From contig JAPWDM010000005.1 in NCBI GenBank assembly GCA_035578155.1, positions 40,748,365 to 40,812,364 of the forward strand: DNA of 64,000 nucleotides. Reading direction: 5' to 3'. Numbering within the stretch: position 1 is the stretch's first letter; the number at the start of each line of letters is the position of its first letter. This document shows, in pieces, positions 11,666-23,776 of the stretch. The notes under the pieces are model-generated. The model was given only the letters and a program-made list of their open reading frames with translations. It did not search any database and was not told where the DNA came from. Origin of the DNA: Brachynemurus nebulosus. Its lineage: Eukaryota > Arthropoda > Insecta > Neuroptera > Myrmeleontidae. The position numbers and the translations under genes are program-made.

Positions 11666-13473
11666 TTAATTGTTTAATTCTGAATGTAATATGAGTTGAT
11701 TTGTTAGGAAAGCATTTATTTTTTACTATTTTTAGTTTTTTTTTTGATTATTTAGTATTCAGGGTTTACACAGTACCGGATTAAGTTTTGAATTGACCTT
11801 AAATAAAAATTAAATTGGGGCCCCATTTAAAGTATTACATACAGTACATATTATAATAACATGAACCCACAAAGAAGGCGAAATGCAGCCGGCTGCGTTC
11901 GATCGAGATCTCCCAGCTTGGAGTTTAATTTCTTAAAATCCTTTTAAGGGATAACTAGTTAATTATATTATACAAATAGCAAGTTAAGATATTTATTTAT
12001 TCTGGACTCTACAAAGAGATGAGTATAGTTGTTTTTGCATGTAATTTTTTTTGCTTTTGGGGAAGTTGTTTATTACTTTTATTTTTTCTGTCCTATATCC
12101 GAACTAAGGGCTCTTGGATTTATATACAAGGAACTTGAGAATTTTGCGTATATAACTATTTATTTGCAGTGTTTGTGTATCAAAAGGAACAAACGAGTAG
12201 AAGGGATTGACAAATACAAATAATTCAAAGTAATATTTTTTTTTTTTGAAAATTAATGAATACTGCGATACAACGATGCACGAGCCTTGTATTTGCATTT
12301 TTATATACACGTAATTTATTTGAAAGCAGGTGTCAAATATGCGGACAGCTGTTCGAGTGTCAATTACGTATACATATGTAAGTTTTAAATGGATTATTTT
12401 ATATAAAGATATCAAAAAAGGAAACCGGCGCTACAGAGTGGTTTTTGATATATTTTTTATTTTTATTTTGATATATTTCTTTTGGAATCAAATAATTGTT
12501 TGCTGATCAGGGCTTCAGTCGTAATCGTAACTGAAAACTGATAAAACCAATTGATTTCATACCCGAAATTTATTAGTTAATTGTTTAGGTTGACAAAAAA
12601 TTTTTACAAAACTAAAATGTAAATTTATACGTTGCTATTGTTAGTAGCCAATGGTGTCCCATTGTTGTTTTTTTTTTTTAATTACAGAGATTGGTTTAGT
12701 GCAGTGATTCTAAAAACTGGGGGACACAACCTTCAGGGGGGTCGCTAAAAGTATTTGGGGGATCACAGGAACAGTTGATCATATATCAAATGCCCATTTT
12801 TTACGCATTTCCTACACATTTTTCATATTTGGGGGTCTTTTGAAATTTTTAAATGCAGCTAAACTATTCATTACAGCTAAACTATTGATTTAATGGTTCA
12901 GATAAGATTTATAACTACCACTGGGGATAGTCGAGTGCTATAGTCAGGAGCTTAAAAATTATAACTCGAAAACTAAATCATTAAAAGTTGGACGCGATAT
13001 CTATATTTTAAAAATTAAACTATACGTGGTTAAGTTGACGGTTTGTTTTTTAGATAACAAAATTTAAATGACCGATTTAAACGGTTTCGGATTACGAAAC
13101 AAGGTAACTACCAATAGGTATCAGATTTTTAAATCATGTTATACTCATGGAAATGTAGTGAGTGGTCGAGTGATAAACTGACTCCTGTTTGAAAAATTAG
13201 TCAGTCAGATTTTCATCATCAAATTTCGTGTCTCTTCAACACTACCATTCGATCATGTTTGATACCTTATTGGGTTTTTGAGCTCACCGTCTCCTAATTT
13301 TGATTGGTTTATTAACGAGTGTGTTGTAGGAGTAGATTTAATCGTGTGAATAGCGGAGCCTATCTCCTAGGTACAGAGTTTTTTCGTATTTAAAAGAAAA
13401 ATTCTCCAATGGTTGCATTATCTTTTATTTTTGATCCTAAAACTTTTAATTGAAAAAAGGGTTTTAATGATTA
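11666..13473. other. Non-coding DNA with hAT-like end fragments
   Basis: No gene is supported. 'acagtaccggattaag' near 11770 and 'gcagtgattctaaaaactgg' near 12703 resemble 5' ends of hAT-type miniature elements, but no matching right ends or duplications were found. A 103-codon minus frame and a 64-codon plus frame near 12.1-12.4 kb overlap each other and lack domains. Confidence 0.45.
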
Positions 13474-14399
13474 GGGGAGACCGGGGTAGTAAGAGACAGG
13501 GTTAATAAGAGACAATGTAGAGAGAGACAAGAGACAATGATAACTTCAATATGTTTACTTTATCACCAATAACTTGTTGATAAGTTTGCAACAGTTTTTG
13601 AATTTTCTTTAGTTAATTGAAATAAACTTTGCATTTGAACTAGATTAAAAGTTCGTGACTTCTTACCGATTTTATCTTTTTTTTTCTGTTACTGTATTAA
13701 GTTTTTGAATATTTTTGATATGTAATTTGTTGACGGAAAGCATAAAAAATAATAAACAATTATTGAAAATCTTAAAACTTTCTTCATAACTGGACTCTAC
13801 TCTTGTCTCTTATTACCCAATTTTAAATTTTTGCGTGGTAATAACTAACTTTATTTTTGAATAATAAAAAAAAAAATTTCGTATCCATCTCAAATTTTTT
13901 TTTCATGTATCACGCTTGTCTCTAGCCCTTATAGATTGTGCAGAATAACAAGAAATTTTTTATTATCTGGCATTATATATACCTATAATAAACGAATTTC
14001 AGAAATCAAGTTTTGAAACTTTTTTTTTTTTAACTTAAGATATTTTGAGAATGGCTGTAAGTATTTGTAAGTAAAACGATTTGGTTGATTCAGAATTTTC
14101 TTTAGATATCTGCTATTACTTCAAGTGATTTTACATTAGTTTATACGGGCAGCTAGAGGCGTTGTCTCGTATTACCTCAGCAGGGGTTACAAGTGACAAG
14201 GATTTTTCGAAATATTAAAATATTTTTTTTTTTTTACTTTTAATTTTAAGACTTACAAAAGAAAATAAATTCAAGTAAGTTCATTTAATTTACTAAGTAT
14301 ATATTATTTTTTTCATAATGATTAGATTTGTAATTTAGAGTTAAATAAATTTTTCTGTCTCTTATTACCCTTTTTGTCTCTTATTACCGCGGTCGCCCC
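13474..14399. mobile_element. Non-autonomous TA-inserting element, 926 bp
   Basis: The left end is GGGGAGACCGGGGTAGTAAG and the right end is the inverse CTTATTACCGCGGTCGCCCC. TA dinucleotides directly flank both ends (13472-13473 and 14400-14401), typical of Tc1/mariner/pogo insertion. Subterminal 'gtctcttatta(c)cc' motifs recur internally. No transposase frame is visible. Confidence 0.8.
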
Positions 14400-14401
14400 T
14401 A

Positions 14402-15312
14402 TTTAAATTTATTTTTCTAGATTACGCCGTAAAAAATGTGCCATCCCTGAAGAATTGCGTTAATAAAACGTTTAAGTATGTATAAAATTTATTGTACATA
14501 CACCCTTACTTGTTTATCTGTATCCAATATTATTCTAAAAATAATACATACCTATAGTACCTATATACTGAACATTTTTATTAGGTCACTCGGTATATAC
14601 GTCATTCGTGTTCTTATTATTTCCTTATATAAAATTATATATAACGGTATATTACAGAGGGGAATTAAACTAGTGACTTCTTTCTTAAGAAATCGTAGGT
14701 TTATTATCTACAAATACCTATATGTATACTGTTGACATATTTTTATGAAATATGAAAACGTAGAATAAAATTTATTTTGCAAAAATATTTTTATAATTTT
14801 TTTTTTCAATAAATATATTAAAATTTGTCTATGTCTATGATTACATTTTTTTTTTCTAATAATCAAGAATGTCAATCTCGATAAAATCAGATAAGGTGTA
14901 AGGTAAAGGAACTGTGAACTAATTTGAACTGTTTGTTTGCTTTATTTGGACTATTTTTGTAAAACTCGGACAAATTCCTTAGTAACCGAGATAGAGAGAA
15001 GAAAATAAATTGTTATGAGAAATACTTTTGGTCTAAACTTAATTTTTTTTATTAATAGTAAGACTAATAACGGGGTTTAACGTTCGTTTTCCTAATAGTC
15101 CATAACAGACGCCACCCACATCATTATTGTTCTAACATTATTAATTCCACATTACATTTTACTAATTTCATTTCATTATGATGTGGGTGGAGGACAGGGG
15201 AAGTGGTGTGAGAGCTAGGTTTTGGTAGGTTTCATTTTGTTTGAAGGTACCTTCAAATAAAGAGTAAAAGGTTAAACATCCACAGAAGGAGATTCGCAAT
15301 ATAATTTTAGTG
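14402..15312. other. AT-rich non-coding DNA
   Basis: An 85-codon plus frame at 14478-14735 is Ile/Tyr-rich and low complexity. Nothing else is supported. Confidence 0.5.
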
Positions 15313-15377
15313 TATCTGTCACACCAAAAGGCAGATAATTTATCTAAAAAATTATCTGCCTATTGGTGTGACAGATA
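15313..15377. repeat. Near-perfect 65-bp hairpin
   Basis: The arms 'tatctgtcacacca' and 'tggtgtgacagata', continued by 'ggcagataattt' and 'aaattatctgcc', pair over ~29 bp with a very short loop. It could be a minimal foldback element or a cruciform or small-RNA precursor. Confidence 0.85.
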
Positions 15378-15420
15378 TAGTTAAATAATAGCCTACAAAG
15401 CACTAAAATTAATCGGCAGG

Positions 15421-15738
15421 CAGAGGCGTAGCGACGGGGGTGCAAGGGGGTCTATCATGCACCGGGCGCCACTCGTAGAGGGGCGCCAAATGTGCGCCAA
15501 AGAGGGGTGTCAAATGTGCCCCAAAAGGGTGGCAGGTATTTGGGGGCGTGAAAAAAATGAGATATGTGAGGTTTTTTTTTGCTCGTCACTTGTTTTTTGG
15601 GAGGAAAAAGGGAATATTTTTTCTACAGGGGCGCCATTTTTTGATTCTGCCTCGGGCGCTACTTAGGCTGGGTCCGGCTCTGAGGGGCGCTAATAAAGTG
15701 TCGTGCCCCGGGCGCCGGTTATGTTCACTACGCCACTG
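15421..15738. mobile_element. Non-autonomous hAT-type element, 8-bp TSD
   Basis: The ends CAGAGGCGTAGCGACG and GTTCACTACGCCACTG are inverted. The perfect 8-bp direct repeat TCGGCAGG flanks it (15413-15420 and 15739-15746). The 318-bp interior is GC-richer than its surroundings and includes several 'gggcgc' motifs. The open frames across it are not coding. Confidence 0.9.
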
Positions 15739-15746
15739 TCGGCAGG

Positions 15747-16776
15747 GTAGTAGACATTTTATCCTTTCGCTTTATCTTAGCCTATTATGTTAAGTTTTCG
15801 AATTTTAGAATTCTTGAAAATACTAGAAAGATCTCTTAATGTTCTCGTTGTAAACTTTAATTTGGTATAAGCTTCACTGGAAATTTACTTATTGTTAGAC
15901 CATTTTTCATATACATAATTATGTCTAATGATTCTCCTTTGATCTATCTATATATTCTACATACGCACTTATCTGTAAGGGAAGAAAAATATGGGACGAA
16001 AAAGCGGAAAACAGACAAAATCGTTTATATCATTTTGTTATTTATTTGAACGAAAATATCGTCAAGGCTATAGTGTCAACAATGGTAAATATGATAGACA
16101 GTCATAGACCAGACACACGACAAATACCTATTTATTTATGTAAAAATTAAAAAAGAAAATTCAATTTTACATCATGTCTTCTCTTCTATGCCTTTCGCAC
16201 GTACAGAGCTATAAGTTGAAATACAAATATACGTATCGTGTAAGTGAAAGTGAAATAGGTATGTAAGTAATAAATATATGTACACATGTACTAAAGGGTG
16301 GCGTCATCTATATAAACCATTATATAAACGTACTTGTGTGTGTAACTCTAATAATATACTAACCTCATTTTTATTACCTCCCTGTATACATTTAGGTAAA
16401 GGAAAGTGGGTTAAAGAAAATTATTAGATTCTTTATTGTACATTTGTTTGGAGTTTTCCTACAGTAAGCCCTTACTTGGTGCCCTATTTTTTTAAACATC
16501 TGGTGATAGTAACATGAATCGATTTAAATCTTATCGATTCTCTTTAAAATTTCGAACTTATTTTGTCCTCTGTAATGTTTGTTCCAGCGCCTCCACCATA
16601 ATTTCTTTTAAAATTTTGTAGAAAAATATACGATGGTCAGATTTTTTTTTAATAAAGAATATTTTGCTTTTGAATTTTCCCTAAGGCACGGGAAGCACTA
16701 CTGTGAAGTGAAAAATTTTTTTCTTGAAAATCAAAATTTTCTCTGACGTTTTATAGTACAGTTATCTGGTAGTTTT
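15747..16776. other. AT-rich non-coding DNA
   Basis: I see no gene, RNA or delimited element. Confidence 0.5.
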
Positions 16777-17240
16777 ACCTGGAAAGTTTTCCGGGAGTTT
16801 TGAAAATGGGTAATTTTATAGATTTTGAGGTGCTCTTTTCGAATTTCCATTTTGCCACCTCGCGCCGCCATATTGGAAAAATGGTGTCGAAAAGCAATTT
16901 TTTGACGATATCTCCTTTCCGAGTCATTTTACGAGAAAGGAGTTATTCCGCGAAAACGCGTATTAATTAACACTTTGCGGCGCTCGTACGCTGAAACTAT
17001 TGATTTTACGAAAAAAATTGTTAAGACATAAATTGTAGGAAATTTTCTCTAGTTTAATTTTGTGTATAGTTATTTTCCTCGTAAAATGACTCGGAAAGGA
17101 GATATCGTCAAAAAACTGTTTTTTGACGTTATTTTTCCAACATGGCGGCTCGAACGAGGTGGCAAAATGGAAATTCGAAAAGAGCACCTTAAAATCTATA
17201 AAATCACCGATTTTCAAAACTCCCGGAAAACTTTCCAGGT
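16777..17240. mobile_element. Foldback element, ~460 bp
   Basis: The left end 'acctggaaagttttccggga' and the right end 'tcccggaaaactttccaggt' are inverted copies. Inverted similarity continues inward for ~170 bp, through 'ttcgaatttccattttgcca' and 'tggcaaaatggaaattcgaa', as far as 'cgagtcattttacga' and 'tcgtaaaatgactcgga'. The opposing frames here are mirror shadows of the same repeat. Confidence 0.85.
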
Positions 17241-18285
17241 AACCCCTTTTATTTGAACCAAATGACTATACTATTATGTTTTATAACTTCCTGAACAATT
17301 TTTGTTTTGTGTCTGTTTGTTGTCTGTGTGTCCGTTATAACCCCTTAACCTCTCCACTCCTGTATAAACACAAATTTATTCGAAAAAATACAAATGTTTC
17401 GTGTAATAATAAGTGGTAAAACATCGACAAAACTAAAATTTCTATGATTTCTAGTTTGTCTCGTAACATTTTTATTGATTTCTTTAGCGTCTGACAATAC
17501 ACATTTATTGATAAAGTTTAAATTCTCCATATATAAACTGGATGATTTTACTATGTTATTTTCCCACATTTAAAACTAATTGTAAGTATTGTAGTAGAAG
17601 ACAAGAAAGAAAGGACATAATAAACGATAAAAAAAAAACACTGAATAATTAATTAATTTAAAATAATTTTATTTAAAAGAATTAATGTAAATAGGAAATT
17701 TTAACATGAAATTAATTATTCACATATCAAAAAAAAGAAAAAAAAGAAGAGGAAATAAGCTAAAGTACAGCGCAACCATTATCTCATTGTAGCGTACTAA
17801 AATTGAGTTAGGCTCAATGATCAGAATTCTAATGAAAAAAATTCACTCAGTTTCCTTTAAATGGCGTGATAATAACTACCAGGGGGTGTGGATTGTAGCC
17901 AAAAATAAAACAACCTATTTTCAAATTAATAGAATATTATTTATTTAATAAAATACAAATATTTTTTGAATTTTAATATTTTTGTTGAGGATTTAAAATT
18001 GAAAAAATATGTTTGTTAAGTTTTATTGGTTAAGTAGTCACATTGTACATAAAATTGAAGAAATAATTCTTTAATTGAATACTATTTTTACATACATTAT
18101 TATTATTTACGAATTTCCACTTTAAAGTTCGGCTACTAAAGTGGGCATCATAGTTTCATTCGAGAGCTATCGCGCGAACGCACACATAATGGCGACTAAA
18201 GTGTAAAATCTCGTAAGTTGATATTTTTCAATTCTGAGTTTTAGCAAATTTTCAAATCGAAAATTTAGCTATTATAGCCACTTGC
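17241..18285. other. AT-rich non-coding DNA
   Basis: Short frames lack domains. Nothing supported. Confidence 0.5.
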
Positions 18286-18367
18286 CTTCTATTTCAAGTG
18301 TTCCAGACTGTTCGTCAAACTGTGTCTGCAATATTTGACGAATAGTCTGGAACACTTGAAATAGAAG
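18286..18367. repeat. Near-perfect 82-bp hairpin
   Basis: The arms cttctatttcaagtgttcca and tggaacacttgaaatagaag continue as gactgttcgtcaaa and tttgacgaatagtc, pairing ~34 bp with one mismatch around a ~14-nt loop. Confidence 0.88.
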
Positions 18368-18429
18368 ATAAATTTTCTATTGTTGTTCTACTATATTAGC
18401 TTTGATCTGACAAATTAATTATACAAAAA

Positions 18430-18500
18430 TGACAAAGGAGGGGTATCGATAAGCTAAAAAAATTAACCCCATAATATGACAAAAAATTTAACTACTTATA
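18430..18500 (+). repeat. Left member of a distant inverted pair
   Basis: 'ttaaccccataatatgacaa' and its surroundings recur inverted at 20630-20695. The two flank 18.5-20.6 kb and could be ends of a composite unit or two copies of one small family. Confidence 0.6.
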
Positions 18501-18520
18501 TTTTTTTTATATTTCTCCAT

Positions 18521-19183
18521 ATTTTAGTAAAATACAAGACCCTAACTTAACGTTACAATAATTTAAAAGTAAAAGTGACTACGTTTTCTTCAAAAGAAAA
18601 ATCGACAATTTGGTCAAAATGGCTTTTTTTTTGGAAAATTGCCCCTTTTTTTTACTGTATCGAGTTTTTTTTAGACTTGAGAACATTTTTTTAGCATTTT
18701 ATTTTTTGTATTTTTATATTTGTTAACGTCTAAAGAACAATATAACGTAAAAGCCCCCATTATGGAACGGTATCTAATACTAGAACAGTTTTGAGATTTA
18801 CATATTAAAAAAGTTATTTCTGAAAGAAACGTCTGATAGCAAAAATTATTATTAATAGAATGATTGTTTTTCAATTTAAATTCACCTCGCATTAATGTTT
18901 CCTTACTGAATTAAAAAAATAAATATGTAAATGTCAAAACTGTTCCAGTATTAGATAACGTTCCATATAATGGGGGCTTTCACGTTATAAAAAAAATCAT
19001 AATGTTAAGAAAATGCGCTCATGCCTAAAAAAAGACTCGATATTGTAAAAAAAAAGGTACATTTTTCCAAAAAAATCACTTTGACCATAGTTGGTCGATT
19101 TTTCTTGTGAAGAAATCATAGTCACTTTTATTTTCGAATTGTTGTAATGTTAAGTTAGTGACCTGTATTTTACTAAAATAATG
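18521..19183. mobile_element. Foldback element, ~660 bp
   Basis: The ends 'ttttagtaaaatacaagacc' and 'acctgtattttactaaaata' are inverted. Inverted homology extends deep inward (for example 'aaagcccccattatggaac' and 'gttccatataatgggggctt'). The ~120-bp unpaired centre is repeated at 28545-28655, which marks this as an interspersed family. It is non-coding. Confidence 0.85.
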
Positions 19184-19197
19184 AGAAATAATTATAA

Positions 19198-19507
19198 TAC
19201 CCCTGTCGCAGCATCCTGCATAACATAGCGAGTTTCCGATTATAAAAATTAGTTTTTCTCGGTAACCAGTTTATACACAATGATGGTTTAAAATCTTTTT
19301 TATCTGATTTTTCTCCTCTTTCTAATGGTGTAAAAAAATGTTGCAAAAATCTTTGAAATTGGGAAAATTATAGCAAAAAGAAATTTTTTTCATGAAAAAT
19401 GCTCAAAAAAACATGCTTACGGCATCAGACGTGTCTGACTAACGAATTTCCAACATTTTCATCAAATTTCGTAAAAATAGGACATTTCATTCGAAAGTTA
19501 TCGTGCG

Positions 19508-19575
<68 letters not shown>

Positions 19576-19932
19576 TGAATATTATTTTCGGTTTCTAGGG
19601 ACCTCAAAATAAATTTTTGCCATAGTCCCGGACTCAAGTCGCGTCATGACAGTGGCTGTAATAGCTGAATTCCATTCTGGAAATTCTCCAAAAATCTTGC
19701 CATAAATGCGATGCTCGGAACATGGTTTTTTGGGCATTTTTCGTGAAAAAAATTAAATTTTGCAAAAATTTTCCCAAATTTAAAAATTTTTGTAACATCT
19801 TTTTACACCATTGAAAAAATCACATAAAAAAGGTTTTTGAACAATAATTATTCTGTCAACTAATTTCCGACAAAAACTAATTTTTGTAAACGGAAATTCG
19901 TTATGTTATGCAAGATGCTGCGACAAAGGTAT
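19198..19932. mobile_element. (AT)n-core transposon with ~40-bp inverted termini
   Basis: The left end 'tacccctgtcgcagcatcct' continues with 'gcataacatagcgag'. The right end is the near inverse 'atgctgcgacaaaggta' preceded by 'cgttatgttatgcaag'. The boundary TA may be a TA duplication. The interior holds an (AT)n tract at 19510-19572 framed by sequences shared with 8925-9270 and 20222-20625. It is non-autonomous, with no transposase. Confidence 0.82.
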
Positions 19933-20221
19933 TTTATATGCTACATATTACATTAAATTTATAATAATCACTGCTTGTACGGAACACTATTGGCGCAAGT
20001 ACAACTTGCACTTGGCGGCTTTTTTATTTCGTAATTATGTACATGCCATAGATATATGAATAGTATTCATATATCAATGGTACATGCATAGGTCTTTGAG
20101 GAATATGTATATAGTATCTTACTACATACATATTGGTATGTACATACTAACTCTATAAGTCGTTATTTGACTTCAGTAACGAAATATAGTATATGGATAA
20201 TCCATATCAAATATCTCCTTA

Positions 20222-20346
20222 TTGAAAAACCATGTTCCTGACGTCAGACACGTCTGGCCGAAGAACTCATCCAAGATTTTTGGACTTCCAACGTTCTCAC
20301 CAAATTTCGTAATCCTAGGACATTTCGTTCGTGAGTTATCGTGCGG

Positions 20347-20409
<63 letters not shown>

Positions 20410-20410
20410 C

Positions 20411-20496
<86 letters not shown>

Positions 20497-20625
20497 TTTA
20501 GTGAAGGTTATTTTCGGGTTCTAGGGACCTCAAAACAAATTTCTGCCATAGTCCCCGGCTCAGGTCGCGTTATGACAGCGGCTGTAATAGCGTGTATCCA
20601 TTCTGGAAACTCGCTAAAAAGAAAA
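20222..20625. repeat. Third copy of the (AT)n-core family, ends missing
   Basis: 'cacgtctggc', 'ttatcgtgcggacac', (AT)n at 20350-20493, 'ttctagggacctcaaaac' and 'catagtccccggctca' parallel the 19198-19932 copy. The 40-bp termini are absent. YIYI-type open frames across the tract are microsatellite artefacts. Confidence 0.8.
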
Positions 20626-20629
20626 ATAT

Positions 20630-20695
20630 AGTTAAATTTTTTGTCATATTATGGGGTTAATTTTCTTAACATATCGATACTCCTCCTTTAATCAA
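20630..20695 (-). repeat. Right member of a distant inverted pair
   Basis: This is the inverse of 18430-18500, with 'ttgtcatattatggggttaa' and 'atcgatactcctccttt'. Confidence 0.6.
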
Positions 20696-20699
20696 ATTT

Positions 20700-21397
20700 C
20701 TAAATCTAGAAATTTCTTTGGTTGAAATGTATATTTTTCTGAGAAATATTGTGGATGTAATTTTTTTTTTAGTATCAGTTAAAAAAACATAACACAGTTT
20801 GGCAAAATTCTAGGCCTCATTGTACTTTTATTCATCATATTTTCCTATTCCTATCAATTTTTCCTGGTTAAGTAAGACGTAGAGGTAAAACAGAAAACAA
20901 ATAGTGAAAAGTAATGACATAAATAAAAGATTCATATTCGTTTGTCGAGTCGAAAATAGACGGACGAATGAACAAACAGAGAAAAAAACAAACATATTAC
21001 AAGTGTTCATATCAAAAGCTAATTAATTGAATTTACAAGAAACATGTACATGGAGTACACCTTACCAAGTTACCACCTATTCCTTTCAAATATAACCGTA
21101 GATATTTATGTTCCGTTATGTACAGGTGATCACTTAATACAAGTATATATGTTTAATGATAAAAAAATTAAAATATTGACAGTAAAAAAAAAAAATTGAT
21201 GCTTAATGATAGTGCAGGTGGATCCAAATGTATACCGGATATTGACCACTTTGTAACAAATACAAATCGATTTTTCAATAATTTTGTTGAATTGAAACTG
21301 GACTTTTAATGCAAAATCAAAAAGAGACTAGACGAGAAATTAACTGTCTATTAGTTGAATCGAATTTCTGGACTTGCTATTTCTCGTGACGATTGTA
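20700..21397. other. AT-rich non-coding DNA
   Basis: No gene or element recognised. Confidence 0.5.
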
Positions 21398-21405
21398 ATT
21401 GAGTT

Positions 21406-21967
21406 TAGGGATGATCGATATTCATCGATGTTAGAAAAACATAGATGTTTAGGGGGAAAACATCGATGTTATGTCCTCGATAACATCGACACATCGATGT
21501 TATGAGAATAATATCGAAACATTGATATTACTCTAACCTATCCAGTAGTTAAAAAGTCCTGTCGCTGATTTAAAACAAGATCCATTACTTTTATGGCAAG
21601 TTCTAGGATCCACTTATTCAAACTTGAAAAAAATTGCCATTAAACATTTGTATTTCACAGTAACTTCAACAGCTTCAGAGAGACTTTTTTCAAAAGCTGG
21701 GCAGCATTTGTATCAACAAAGGAACATATTAAAAGGCAAACTTCTAACAAAGTGACTTTTTTTGCAAAGTGTACCAAATAAATACTGGCAATGTTAATTT
21801 TTAATAAATAAAATAATATATTATAATGGTTGTTTATTTTGCTACAGAAACATCGATGTTTTCGAACATCGATGTCTTTCTTTCGATATATATCGTATAT
21901 CGATATTCTTGAATCGATGTTAACATCGATGTCAACATTGATGTTTTTCTAATATCGATCATCCCTA
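21406..21967. mobile_element. Deleted hAT element, 8-bp TSD
   Basis: The ends TAGGGATGATCGATATT and AATATCGATCATCCCTA are inverted. The perfect 8-bp repeat ATTGAGTT flanks it (21398-21405, 21968-21975). The subterminal regions are packed with repeated ATCGATGTT motifs, probable transposase-binding sites. The centre keeps a decayed transposase C-terminus. Confidence 0.93.
21549..21777 (+). pseudogene. hAT transposase fragment (C-terminal dimerisation domain)
   Basis: The plus-strand conceptual translation keeps the hATC-domain hallmark of Ser/Ala, then SERLFS-AG, followed by an Arg and hydrophobic spacing (around TASERLFSKAG). Upstream the conserved W and 'KIAIKHLYF' segment is also seen. There is no start codon or N-terminal DDE core, and a stop follows shortly after the domain. 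It is a relic of the autonomous parent of this element. Confidence 0.8.
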
Positions 21968-22083
21968 ATTGAGTTTACTTCTACATAAAGTCGTGGTTAA
22001 ACTATTGCACAGACTTTAACAACCTGCGCGTCTTTTAATGCAAAACTGTGGTTCTTTTTAAATGAATAAGTAATATACATACC

Positions 22084-22268
22084 CAGTGCCAAATTTACAC
22101 TACGAACACTGGCCCCGGGCGGCAAAATTTCGAACACACGTGATATTTTTTTTTTGCTCGTCACTTATTTTTTGATAGGAAAAGATAAAATAGTGGGAAA
22201 GTTAGTAAGAATTTTTTTTTAAATTTTTGTCAGTACCCCGGGCGGCTTTTAGGGTAAATTCGGCCCTG
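22084..22268. mobile_element. Small hAT-type element, 8-bp TSD
   Basis: The ends CAGTGCCAAATTTACACTA and TAGGGTAAATTCGGCCCTG are inverted. The perfect 8-bp repeat TACATACC flanks it (22076-22083, 22269-22276). Length is 185 bp. Paired inner 'ccccgggcggc' segments are present. Confidence 0.9.
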
Positions 22269-22276
22269 TACATACC

Positions 22277-22989
22277 TATTTTGGTGAACACACTGTAGCG
22301 AGATCGCGTACATGGAAAATTGTAATGGTTATGTAAATAATTATCGATTTAGATATCAAAACAGCAATTTTGAATTCGTTTTGTCTGTATGTCTGTCTGT
22401 GCATGCATCACGCAAGAACTACTGGACGGGTGTTGATGAAATTTTGTGTGGTGATAACTTATTACCTGGATCAATATAAGTATAGAATAGATTTCACTGC
22501 GTGAAAAATCGGTTCGAGCAAGAATTACGCGAACATTTTATAATTATTGGTGTTGGAAATCTGGTGTTAAAAAATCAAACTCTATAATCTTTAGATGGAA
22601 AATTGAGTATAATCAGATATTAAGTTTGAAGAACCTCATTTAATTAAAGTACTATTATAGTGAGTTAAAAAAAATTGTTTTCGATTTTTTTCCTTTTCAT
22701 AAAAGGGTCTACATATAAATGTTCCGAGAATATACCGATTTTTGTATAATCATGTTTTGACGACGCTGCGTAAAACTGGAAAACTAAACAAACAAAAAGC
22801 AGGATAGGGAACTATAGGAGGAAGAATTTGAGATTGTTTATGGATTACTATGCGGTCCTGGGTTGGCTGATTAGCTATTACCTAGTATGTTTATACCTAT
22901 AAATATTTTATAAAATATAAGTAAAAATTTATTTTAAAAAATCGCGCAAATCTTAGGTCAGAAACTTTTTATCCGATTTTAACCCTTTT
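22277..22989. other. Non-coding DNA with an interspersed-repeat fragment
   Basis: Around 22380-22510, 'tctgtctgtgcatgcatcac' followed by 'actactggacgggtgttgat' resembles a repeat common in insect genomes; a related inverse piece ('gttcagtagttttta') is near 1680. No gene is seen. Confidence 0.45.
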
Positions 22990-23267
22990 AAACAAATCAT
23001 GGCAAAATTTTTTTGTCTCAAAATGCCGGACTTTTTACTCAGGTTACAAGATCCCAACATCAAAAAAGTGAACCCTAGGAATTTACAAAATATAAATTAT
23101 ACCTACTAAACTATGTTGATAAAATTGAACATTATTTAGAATTATACCGTATTTTGGAATACCTGTCACAGATGGCGGCACCTGTACCAGTGAACATATA
23201 CATAGCACCGCATTTTGAGCCGCTATATTGCAGGACGAGTTAACTCGTCTTAATCATTTAAAGAGTT
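22990..23267 (+). repeat. Solo arm of the 1334-2950 foldback family
   Basis: It matches 2660-2955 closely, including 'ccaacatcaaaaaagtgaac', 'gtcacagatggcggcacctg' and 'aggacgagttaactcgtc'. It has a single arm with no opposing partner nearby. Confidence 0.85.
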
Positions 23268-23776
23268 AATAAAACTGGGTTCATTTTGTTTATTATTACT
23301 CCTATTGTGTATCCCCTCACCGACCTGCTGATTTTTTTTCTTTTCTTCCTGTTTAGACACTTAAAAGTGCGGGAAAATGAGGCTGTTTTTAAAATTTTTT
23401 TTTCAATACGCGCTATTTTTCAAAAAAAATGCTTTGCTTTCGGTTTTGGTGGAGATGCACAATTATACATAATATGCTATATGTATTAAAATACCATTTA
23501 ATTTTCGAATGTACTAGAGAGGCTCTATCATTAGTGCAGATTTGGGTTGTCTTTTTTTATGTCAACTTCAACACCCTCTATATTAGAGGGAAAAAATAAA
23601 AAAGTATCAATACTGCGTGTGTTGAAATGCAAACAAAAGTTTGTCATACGTAGTAATGTCTCACAAGCACTCGATAATATTTAAAATTAAAATTGTAACT
23701 GTTTCTCGAATCAGAGAGAGTACTAATACACATGGGTGATTGAATGGGTGTCCGGCTCGGACGCTTGCCGAGCATA
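23268..23776. other. AT-rich non-coding DNA upstream of the tRNA-like sequence
   Basis: Nothing is supported apart from possible tRNA 5' flank. Confidence 0.45.

Noticed and set aside
12703..12780. hAT-like left end (cagtgattctaaaaactggg)
   Set aside because: No matching right end or target duplication could be found, so no element was called.
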